A stretch of DNA of 64,000 bases from Prochilodus magdalenae (taxonomy: Eukaryota; Chordata; Actinopteri; Characiformes; Prochilodontidae): assembly GCA_024036415.1 (NCBI GenBank), contig JAMWET010003616.1, positions 67,669 through 131,668 of the forward strand, read 5' to 3'. This document shows positions 26,396-38,300 of this stretch, one piece after another. Below the pieces are notes generated by a model that worked only from the letters and a program-made list of their open reading frames with translations, had not been told where the DNA came from and made no database searches. Within the stretch, counting starts at the first letter, position 1; every line of letters starts with the position of its first letter. A program made the position numbers and the translations under genes.

Positions 26396-29300
26396 TTAAT
26401 GAATTATTTTTGCAAGTAGTGTAAAATGTACCCTCAAGGTTTTAGTGATGGCTCTACAGTCTGACTGTGTACCCCAAATAAAGCCTTATTTCCCAGGAAC
26501 ATACGTCATTTAGAGCAGCATTTTTAAAAAGCCTGATGACGAGAGGCAAGACAGGGTGTGTGGAGGGTGTGCAGTATGACTAAATATATACATATAGAAA
26601 GAGAGAATTATGTCAGATTATTGTACAATTATGTTCCCTAACTAGATGTACTGAAGCTGTCCCTTGAGGGTGCCACCCAATGATAAGAGGAGTACCACCC
26701 CAGTGACAGTTTTTTTCAGAGTGTGTATAGAAACGAAGCTGCAGAAAAGCCCTTTAAATTTGTCACAAGAACTGGATAATTGACACACTGTTCTGTGGTG
26801 AAAACACATCCTCTACTTAAATGTTCTCAGTGACCATATTCTTTTATTTCCTGTTGATCTTAATGCAAAAAGGAGGTCATAACATAAAATACAATAGAAA
26901 ATTATGTTAAATTATAAAATAGTGTTACCATATATGTGAAATATTCCTTTTTTATTTACAGGCATGGAACGATATTGTCAATTTCATAAAATCACCCTAT
27001 ATTGTTAATGCTCTTTCCTACAGATGGTGAGTGAGAAGGTTGGGGGAGCAGAGGGAACGAAGCTTGATGAGGAGTTTAAAGATCTGGAGAGGGTAAGGAA
27101 ACATTGATTATATGGGTGTAATTCTCCTGCATAGGCATTAAAATATCTGCAAAATATACTTGTGAATAAAAACATAAAGCTATGGCCGATTTGGCTCTCA
27201 CTCTCTACAAAGTGTCTGCTATTTGCCATCTTTGACTGAATCCACGGCCACTGATCAAGACTGATTAAGGCACCCAGCTTATCACAGTAAAGTGGGTGGA
27301 GAGTGACCTAGGCTTATGCTATGGACAGACACTCAAATGACTAGGCTGTTTTTTTTTAATGTTTTTTTTCATCCATTCTATCAGAGGGCGACATGGCACT
27401 GAAAAATGTAAGGAACATTTGTTTATCTGAGCCAGAGAAACATGTTTAGAGTACAGTTATGAATCTGGAGAATCAAAATGAAATCAGTCCTCAGTTTTTG
27501 GTTTATTTGTTTGCATTTGCATCTTCTTCCTAATAAACATGCACCAAATTCTAAGAATTAATTAGATTTTTTTATTTCTTTAAAAGCAAAAATTATAAAT
27601 AACCAAAAAAAACGATTTTTTTTATAGTTTTTGTCCTGAATTGCATTGTATTAATACATTTACACATTTTTATTTTAAAAAAATTGTTTGTATAAGCCAC
27701 TGCGAGAGTGTTAAAAGGGCATATCAGAAGCTTTTTAAGAGCTTTTACTTTATATGTGCCCAACTGTATTACGGCTAGACTTTCATGAGTGCTGCCATTT
27801 TTTTAAAATTTATTTTCAGTTTTTCCAAATGGGAAGGTAGGTGTGGCTCTCTCAACTGGTGGAGAATTTTGCCAGAAAAGCAGCATTTGTTCATGTGCTT
27901 CGGTTAACATGTTAACTTAATTCAGTTTTATTTTATTTATGTCCTGATGTTCTTGTATCCTGCTGCACACAATGAATAGACACTTTTCACTCCACATAGA
28001 GATTCCAGCCGATAGATGTTCATGGAATGCAACGCAGCTGGTCTTCAAGCTGTTTTTTCCACAGTGGACAACATCACCTCTGTAGAGTTAGAGCTTCAGA
28101 ATCACTTAATATGGTTATATCTCACTAAGTTAATTGCAGTCCTGAACGCAGGTTAGTGAAACAACGACTGAGGTCCTGTTTATGTAGACAAGCTCATCTG
28201 AGAGTAGATTTGTTTGCTGTTAAGAGAATAGATAGCAAGGAAAGTTCACATATTGGCCTGACTAGTTGAAATGTATTTGATTAGCCAAAATCTTTTTGCT
28301 TCTTTACTTGTTTACCCTAAATCTGCAAAGCTAACTACCTTGCTGATGCTTTACTCCACTCACATTTTCACATTAAAGGCTATATTTGAACAAAAGATTA
28401 TACAGTCACTGATTCAGTCAGAGTAACACACAGTGCACATACAGTATCCTAAAATAATGGAGACTAAAATCTGCTGCTGTATGTCGGACTTGCGTTAGAT
28501 GGGCTCAGTTGTGTGCAATGTTGGCCTTTTTTTAAACCTCTTCACACAGCTGACCACACTTTATTCCTGTATGTTAATTCGCTGTTTTGTTCTTATTTTA
28601 ATTATTCATCCTAAGTGTTGCATGAGTAACATTTTACATAGACTACATATTTATTTGCAGGATGTTTCTCTCATTTTTCTGTCCCACTCATGTTTATAGG
28701 TAACAGTATGTCATAGTGTTAGGCATGCGGTTAGCATGATGCTAATTTAAGTGCCTAAGCCTCATTGCACCAGTGCAAACTTCTAACAACAAACTGCCTG
28801 ACTGTACATCACATAATCATTCATCCTGTCACACTGTTACTGTTAAATGCTGCTCAGTGCTTTGTTCTCAGTAATATGTAATGTTAGCGTTTTCTGCAGA
28901 AGCTGCTCCAGCCCTGCTACTGAAACAAACACCTCTCAGTTAAATGTCAACTGCGTTAAACCTGTTGCTGTTTGTGTGGAGGAGGCAGTAAGCATAAACT
29001 TGCTTTTGGAGCGGTAACAGACGCTCTGCTACACCTGTTACAGCAACTCAGAACAGCTGCCATTGACTGGCATGCACACACTGCGCTGTGCTCTTCACTC
29101 ACACTGGGTGTAAGGTTCAAACTCAGACTGCATATTGTTCATAGACGGAGCCCCACTCATTTTACCCATCTCTTCACATAACATGCTGTAAATGCGCTAA
29201 TCTATCAGGACTTCATATTTCGCTGCTGGTTAAATGCCCAGAGCAGCCGCTCTTGAGGAGAGAAGAACGCCTGCAGTGTTGATTTTGCTGTTTTGGCCCA

Positions 29301-32300
29301 ATTATCATGAAACTTTAATGTGTGTTGACACATTTTCAGCTCCTGTGGCTGTGAACAGCCTGGAAACAAAATAAATAACTAAATAAAACATGGACGTAGG
29401 AGGTTCTCTCACAGCACCAGTGCTTTACTAAATCCAGTATCAGTTTAACAGTAATGGATTCTTCTTGCTACATTTGTCAGAGAGAGAAAATTTGATGTTA
29501 GTGGTGCCCGCCAGATTCTTTTTTTTTGGGATTGCACGGATATTGGAACTCTGGGAAGATATTTGTCACGTACATAACCGCTGGGGCCAATATACGCATA
29601 TTTTATAATATACATATAAATGTAGAAATGGTCACTTCCTCTGCCTGGATTAACATTGCAGAGAAGCGAAACTGTTTATTTCTGTATGGTTACTTATGCA
29701 GTAATATTAATAAAATGTGTACATTTTAGTCAAACAGCCCAACGCTGCCTAAAAAATCTGCTCTTTTTGAAGAGAAAAATATACATAATTAATCATCAGC
29801 CTGTGGAGTGATGGTATTATACACTGCACTTTCTATTCACTCCTAGCAAGGGTACTGCTTTCATAAGCCTCGCCTCAGCACAGAAGACTAAAAAAAAGAC
29901 CTTTCAGTGTCATTTTGTGGACTAAGAACAATAAATATTGTCATCCAGAATATTGTGATCCTTGATTATAGAGGAAAGACATTGAAGTCACTTTCCCACT
30001 GGAATACACCACCTCAGTCAGCCTGAGTGGCAAAACATTCTGCAATAAGGCTGTGTTTATTAGAGGACGTTGAGAATGCAGTAAGTAATTATCTGCTTAA
30101 ATTGAAGGCAACTGGCCTCAACAGTAAAACATACAGTGGGGGACCTTGCGGACACTGCAGGATTTTTATCCATCACGGCGTAATGTTACCAGTGGTTTTC
30201 TTGGTGACTGTGGTCCCAGCTGCCTTAAGATCATGAACAAGTTTCCCCGTGTAGTTTTAGGCTGATTTCTCACCTTCCTCATGATCAAGGATAACCCATG
30301 AGGTGAGATTTTGCATGGAGCCCCAGATTGAGGTCGATTGACAGTCATTTTGTATTTCTTTCATTTTCTTACAATGGCACCAACAGTTGTCTCCTTCTCA
30401 CCCAGCATCTTACTAAAGGCTTTGTAGCCCATTCCAGCCTTGTGCAGGTCTATGATCTTGTCCCTGACATCCTTAGAAAGCTCTTTGGTTTTACCCATGT
30501 TGGAGAGGTTAGAGTCTGACTGATTATTGAGTCTGTGGACAGGTGTCTTTTATACAGGTGACAGTTTAAGGCTGTCTTTAATGCAGGTAACGACTTGATT
30601 AGAAGCGTCTAACTGGTCTGTAGGAGCTAGAACTCAATGTTTGGTAAGGGGATCAAATACTTATTTCTCCCCTCAAAATGCAATTAAATTTATATATTTT
30701 ATACGATGTAATTTTTGGGATTTTCTTTTTGATGTTCTACCTCTCACTGTTAAAATAAACCTACCCTTCAAATTATACACCGTTCATATCTTTGTCAGTG
30801 GGCAAACTTACAAAATCAGCAAGGGATCAAATATTTATTTCCTCCACTGTATATTCTTGTGTGTTCATCTTTTATCTCAATAATTTTAAAAATCCAGTTA
30901 TCTGGCAGACTGGCGCTGTGGAGTTCTGCCCGTTATCCTTAGAAGGAAATGCCCACAAATCAAGTTCAGACAGTTGGGTTTCTTGTAGCCAACACTCTCT
31001 AACTAGCTCCCTTTTTTGTTAGAACACAAAATCATTATAATGGACTTTTAATGAATGCTGACCAAAACTGTACTGCTTCACAGAGCATAAAAATGAAATA
31101 CAGGGGTTAAACAATGAAACTGAAACACCTGTTATTTTAGTGTGGGAGGTCTCATGGCTAAATTGGACCAGCCTGGTGGCCAATCTTCATTAATTGCACA
31201 TTGCACCAGTAAGAGCAGAGTGTGAAGGTTCAGTTAGCAGGTAAGAGCACAGTTCTGCTCAAAATACTGCAATGCACACAACATTATGGGTGACATACCA
31301 GAGTTCAAAAGGGGACAAACTGTTGGTGCACGTCTTGCTGGCGCATCTGTGACCAAGACAGCAAGTCTTTGTGCTGTATCAAGAGCACCGGTATCCAGGG
31401 TAATGTCAGCATACCACCAAGAAGGACGAACCTCCACCAGTATGACGTAGTGACCTGGCCACTATCCTGCAAGAAGAATGGCTTAAACTCCCTCTGACCA
31501 CTGTGCAGGACTTGTATATGTCATTCCCAAGATGAACTGACACTGTATTGGCCGCAACAGGAGGCCCTACACCATACTAATAAATGATTGTGGTCTAAAA
31601 CCAGGTGTTTCAGTTTCATTGTCCAACCCCTGTAAGTAAGTGTAGTATAATACTTGTAGTACATTCTTTTCCCAAAATATCAGCTGTGAATCCATGTTTT
31701 GGTGCCTGGATTTTAGTAGAGTGATAAAATTGCAGCCATTCACATGAAGCTGCTTCACCTTTCTTTATCTTTTGGTCATTCTAGAACTTTTGGTCATTTT
31801 GGAGTGCTGCAAAAAAGCTGTTAATTATTGCTTAATTTATTTGTACAGTCAGTCACAAATAGCCTTTTCCCATTTTAGATGGTTTTTGCTCCATTCACAC
31901 TGAACGTTAATGCTGCTACTCCGTCTTTTACTTTTTTCATTCTTTATCAGTAGTACTGCAATTGTTTGCCCGCTATAGCAAGTGTGCCCAATCTCATCCT
32001 CAAAAGGCCACTCTGGCTGCATGGTTTCATTCCAACAATGCAGGAGATCTGAGGTTTGCAGTTTGAAGACTTGAGACACAGTGATTAAACAAGCGAAGTC
32101 ACGTGTGCTCTAGCTAGTTTGCAGGGAAACCTGCAGTTACACCAGCCCTTTGTGGATAAGTTTGGACACCCCTGCTCTATAGTGTGTGAATTAAGTCTGT
32201 CTGTTTATGTAAGTGAATCTACTCTGTGTGTTTCTGCAGAAAGTCGATGTGACGAGTAAAGCTGTGGTGGAGGTCATTTCTAAAACATCTGAGTATCTGC

Positions 32301-35300
32301 AGCCCAATCCAGGTAAGGATGGAGTTATAGCTTGTCCACTAGTAGGAATGGATGTGATTAATCAAAAATGGATATCCAAACTTATTGTAGTGTGTATTTA
32401 CATAATCCGGTATTAAAAGCAACATGACTCTACGCTGCTGAACTCTCCATAATGCTCCTATTCTGTTAGCTAGAAGCTCTTTGGGACTCTTCTTGAGGTC
32501 AGTCAGAGTTTATGGACATAAGGCCAGAATTACCTACATATTCAAAAACGGTGCTTCTGAAAGACGAGGCATTCTGTTCCTTCTGTTCATTTAGCCTTCA
32601 TTTTTTTAGCACCCGTATGAGAAGTTTTACTGCCCAAGCTATATCACTGTGTTCTCCAGTATACCAAAATGTTTGTGCCAGTACCGCAGGTGATTATAGG
32701 ACGTCTGTAGAATGTTCCTTTGACAATTCACATTGTTCTAGACTTCTCCCATTCACCCTGGTTTTCCTAACTTGTCAGTTCTTCTTCTGAATAGTATAAA
32801 GCCTTAAATGTTGGTGGGTTAGTTTCCCCCAGTATAAAACAATGTCTTCTCTCTTATTAACGCTGCCCTAGAATGTCTTTCCCAATATACATTCTAATTA
32901 CTTCTGTTTTTCTTTTCGCACTTGTTCAATATAATGTTCTTCCACATGCCCTGTCCTAGAATGTGCTTCCACATGCACACTGAGTCGAGTGTTGTAGCCC
33001 GTTCTAGAATGTTCTTTCCTCATTCACAGTTCTACATTTTTCTTCTATTCACACTCTATATTATAAACACTCCACAATATTGCTCCAGAATGTACTGCCC
33101 TGTTCACATTGTTTTAGAATGTACGACTGTATTTACACTGTTGTTCTTGTTCTGTCTGTCAATACTGTTCTGGAATTCTGCTATTCACAGTAGGTCGTTC
33201 TTCCCTCATTCATGCTGGTCTAAAATGTTCTCCCCATTATAATTTCTCCCTCCATTTACACTCTCTTAAAATGACTCCTATTTATAGTGCTCCGAAATGT
33301 TGGATTAGTTGGCTCCGAGTTTCTGCAAATAAATGAAGTTCATGCAAAGATGCCTACAAACTTGGCTGCTGCTACTGTTTCGGCTGTGCGGTTTACTTCT
33401 ATGGTGTTATTGCACTATTTAATTACAGAACAAATGGATGCGGTTTGAGGAAATTGTGATGCTAACTAGCGGGGTATAAGCTTATGTTACTTGTTGGCTG
33501 CATAAGCCTCACAGCTCCTGTGCTAAAACTAAAGACATACATATCTGATTAGTTCTGCTGAAAAATGGAAGATCCCCCCCTTTTTTATGCTCTTTCAAAG
33601 TATTTCTTGTTTTATAATTGAATTATAAAAAATAATTACAAAAACTAGTTTGAAACTGTTTAAAAGGCTGATGTAATTGACCTGTCTGTGTTTGTCTGTG
33701 TTAGCATCCCGTGCCAAGCTGTCCATGCTGAACACCATGTCGAAGATCCGTGGGCAGGTGAAGAGTCCAGGCTATCCGCAGGCGGAGGGCCTTCTGGGGG
33801 AGTGCATGGCCAAATACGGCCGGGACCTTGGGGAGGACACTAACTTTGGTGTGTTTACCTATAAATTAGTACTACGCTCAAACTCCCTTCTCTGTGCATT
33901 CAAGATGTAACGATACAGCAGTCTGGATCTCATGAACTGCATTGATTTTGGAATGTTAAAATCCTTTGTAAATTTGTAATATGCTTCAGTAAAGTATTTT
34001 TCAGCCAAAATGTAAAAAGCCCAGAGACGTCAGAATGTCTTAAAGTCTGATGTATTGTTTTTATTGTCTTTATTCCAGTACTATCTCTTTAGTGTATATA
34101 CTTGCAGCATTCTTACTTTAAGTCCATCCTTGGATGTTTAGTATATTGAGTTATAAAATCTGATTATTTCTGGTAAAATCAGCATAGATTTTTTTGAATC
34201 ATTTCCTAATAAATTATCAAAATGTTGTGAGGTCACAGATTTAGCAGTATTTATAGATTGGTATTTTGGCTGTGGCAGTTTGTATAAATTAAATCCAGTT
34301 CGTAGTTGGTGTACTGATGCAAAAGACTTGAAATGGGCATATGTTAATGAGATCATCAACAACTATTTACAGGCACAGATCTGGATGTGTCCCAGATTTG
34401 TGTATGCAGATGTTCACGTCCTTGTCAAACATCCCACAGAATGTCGTAAATAACTAGAGAAAGCTCGTAAAGTGATTGGAATGTTTAGACAGACAGACAT
34501 TCCTAAACTCATTTCAGCATTGTGATTTCTTCTTGGACCAATCTGAAAATCTCTGGATTTTCTGGAATGTTTGTTTATAAAATGTTGTTTGTTTGTTTGT
34601 TTGTTTGTTTGTTGGGGGGGCGTAGCTTTGGATTTTTTAAACGGCCTACTGTTTTCTTCAATATCAATAAGCAGACATGCCAACCCGGATAATTAAATAA
34701 ATAACTATGTTAATGATATGGGACACATGCATTATCAAAAAATGTAAGAAGAAAAACACTGGACCATTTATGGGAATAGCCAGTTACCAACTACTTATGT
34801 GCCCCTCACTCTCAAGTGACTCTCATGTAGTGCCTGTCTGAGATTACAACTAGGATTCTCATGCAGCCTAAAGCAGAGTAAAGTGGTGGTGGAGAGGGGA
34901 GGTAGAGCTTAAGCCATGGTTACAAAAACCATAAATACATTTATTTTTTCTGCTGAGCTCATAAATTCTAGTGTCATTTTTGTGGTTTATTTCGTAACAG
35001 GGCGAATCAGCAAGTGTTGAAAACATTTGTATGAGCCAAGCCAATCTGTCAAGAATAGAAATAAGGCCCTTTAATTATGTATTTTAATACTGAACATCCA
35101 TTGACGGCAACCTGAATGTGTATTACGCTTCTAATAAATAATGCTGCCATAATAAAGAATAAGAATCTACAACAAATGCCACTTGAATGGGCTGAACAGA
35201 ACTGTGCTATATTAAAATGTATTATAGCAAAGAAACACGTCTCTTCTGTATTATATCACATTGTAAATCACATGTCCTGTAACTGTATTGACAGAGGGGT

Positions 35301-38300
35301 GACAGATGCACACTCGTGGAGAGTGTGGGTGAGTGTTGGAGCCATCCACTGGTTGTTGTTTCAGATTGTGGTAATTTTGCATGTGTCATGTGTAGGAGCT
35401 GCTCTGGTTGACGCTGGTGAGAGCATGAAGAGACTGGCTGAGGTGAAGGACTCTTTAGACATCGACGTCAAACAGAACTTCATCGATCCTTTGCAAGGCC
35501 TGTGTGACAAGGACCTGAGAGAGATACAGGTGACCCAACACTATAACTTGATTGAAAAAAGAAAAATGGCCAACTTTTGAACCAGCTGTAGTCAGAACAC
35601 CGTGTCTTTTGTTCTGAGATGCACTTATTACTGTCACACTGTGAAAACTATACACGCTGCAGATTCATAATGAATTAAAATCACTCCACGATTATTACTG
35701 TTATTGATTAATACTGGATTAAAATCACTCCACAATTATTACTGTCAGACTTTAAAAAATATTCACACTGCATTGCCTTGTTGCTTTCACAGCATCATTT
35801 GAAGAAGCTAGAAGGTCGCAGATTGGATTATGACTACAAAAAGAAGCGTCAGGGAAAGATTCCGGACGAGGAGGTCAAGCAGGCATTGGAGAAATTCCAT
35901 GAATCTAAAGAGGTGGCAGAGATCAGCATGTACAACCTGCTGGAGACTGATGTAAGCACTTTTTGTATGTTTGCAGAAAGTCTGTTGTTTTATCCGGTTA
36001 AACTGAATTGAGATTTAGATCACAGTATTTTCTCTTCAAAACAATGTCATGCATATTTAGTTCCTGTATATTCCTTCGCTTCATGAAAAAGATATTTCTT
36101 TTGCTAGGTATGGTGAAATACATATCATCAAATATATATCAGATAATAAGTTCCTAAATAATCATGCTTCTCTTGAAAGATTCTGAATCAGTAAACTGTG
36201 ACTGTATTTATTTTTTTAATAGTGTTAAAGAAATGTTTCCACACAGTTTGGCAATTTACCATGACATTCCCAGTCCAACAACATAATAGTCCAAATGTAT
36301 GCCTTTATTGAAGGTACTGAAACCAGCAACGATGCACACACAGGGTTGTGGACACAGGGATTAAACTTGCAGTTTAGTTTGTTCCTGTGTGTAAATACCA
36401 GTTCATTTTTATTTCTTATCCTTCACACCAAACAGCACAACAGGACCTAAAGCCACACTCTCATAGTATTGGTTTTGTTTAAAGATATTGGCCTTTGGGG
36501 AACACCTCTCAGTCATGAACTATCAGTATAATGAGAGAACTTTTAAACTCAGTCTGAAGCAATAAGCAACTCTCAGCATTGTTTCCTTAGTTTTCAGCAC
36601 TTTGAGATCAAAGAAAGCCATGATAAATACCATTGCAGCCAGTTTTTTAGATAAACGGATCTCTGCGAACATTACGGTATAGTCTTTCTCAGGTCTCAGA
36701 ATTGTCAGTAAACTAGTAAATTGATGCCAACCACGATTAATAATGGTGCATGATTATTTATTTATTTATTTATTTATTTTTTTTTTTTATACCAGAAAGA
36801 TTTTTTTTTAAATAATGTCAGCCACAGTAATGAGCTCCACACCACAGTAGGCATCACATGACTGCAGTAATGCAGTTGCTGTTACATCCGTAAATACAAT
36901 AACATTAAAGTACACTGTGACCTTCATAGTGTTTGGTACCCTTCTTGAAAATGAGCTAAAATAACAAACCACACACGAGGTGAGCAATAATATAGCTCAT
37001 TATATTCTCAGAACTTGTGTTTCTGCAACCTTCGCACTATTCACATTCTCTGATATTATAAGTGGGTGTCGGCCTTCTTAGATGAGCCATTTAGACTTTG
37101 AATTAGATGACTGGTTGGATGGATTTAATGTTCTTTGTTTGTTTGTTGTTTTTTTTTTTTGTATTTGTTGTTTTCCCCTCTCCCCACTGGTGGCAAAGAT
37201 TTTGGTGTGGTGGGCTGCCACAGAAAAATGTAACTAGCAGAAACACTGTAACAGTTTAAACTAAACCTTATGGGCACCACTTTTGAAGATGGATAAACAG
37301 ACAAATGTGCTGGCTATAGAAATTAAAAATTAAGATGCATGTACAAGTAGGTTTGACCTCTTTAAGTGTAATGGTATGTGGGTGTATACTCTTTAAGATG
37401 GTTCTATTTAAGGGTTGTTTAGTAAAGGGAGTAGTTCACTGAGAAAGATGCTTAGAACCATGAGTTCTAGCTAAAGCCATTTACATGCTTAAATATTTCT
37501 TTGCATGCTGAAATTGTACTTGATGGAGAATGTTGTATATGGTTCTAAAGGGGTGGTTTATTGATACAAGCTTTACATTGTAACCCTTTTTGCTACTATA
37601 CAGAACCTTTTGCAAACCGTATAGAGCAGATTGTTTATCGGCCATTTAACCATGCAGACCTGTTTGTCTTTATAGAACAGTTGTCTATCCTTAGGGAACC
37701 TTGTTTTTAAAGAATGCAGCGTTTGCCTGTCTGGCTGTACTGTACAGTTTTTTTGTTTGTTTTTTTTTTCCTTCAAATATTTTGCATTTAATTGTTTGGT
37801 GTTATTCTTGATTTTGTAGGCTTTGCTTTGCTGCGTTGTCCCTTATTGACAGTTGTTGAAAAACCTTGCAGCTCTAATTGGCAGGTTCATTGAGACCGTT
37901 TTATAGTTTGGCTCTGGATCGTATGTTTTCCAGCCTGCCTGGTTTCATTAGTGTGGGAGAGCCACAGCTCTGCCCCTCCTCTAAAGCTGCAGCAGAGATT
38001 ATTCACACACTGTAAGAAGATCCAGGCTTTTTTTTCCATTGCTCACGTCTGCTGCTCCCTGGAGAGCTCACAGTGACACCTAGTGGATAATTCTAAGTTA
38101 CACTAAGTCTGCTAGTGTAGTTAAACTATACAAACATAGAGAAGGCGTTAACCTCTCTAAATAGAACACTGACATTATGCAGGAATTTATTTAAATCCAG
38201 AAGTCAGTGGTAGTTAAAGTTATATTGACTCCATGTCCATGTTCTTATTGCCCAACTTCCAGAACAGTTTGATATCAGCAGTGCGTTCCTGAATGGTAGC

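Larger units (their letters stand above)
7614..27023 (+). other. sh3gl1: sh3gl1 intron 1 (19.4 kb)
   Basis: The longest intron by far. It is AT-rich with no supported nested gene. Identified contents are a hairpin repeat, a MITE-like repeat, an (AT)n tract in a purine-rich block, a G-quadruplex motif, a SINE, GTT and TTA microsatellites and two unnamed dispersed repeats, all listed separately. Large gaps between these, such as 8000-14300, 17400-21900 and 24600-26300, show nothing recognisable apart from short homopolymers and a fragment of a hAT-like end near 19943-19953. Confidence 0.93.
27093..32239 (+). other. sh3gl1: sh3gl1 intron 2 (5.1 kb) with transposon cluster at its 3' end
   Basis: AT-rich with no nested gene. 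27100-30130 shows nothing recognisable. The last 2.1 kb holds three DNA transposons: Tc1-like at 30134-30849, Tc1-like at 31101-31632, and hAT-like at 31979-32174. Confidence 0.93.
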
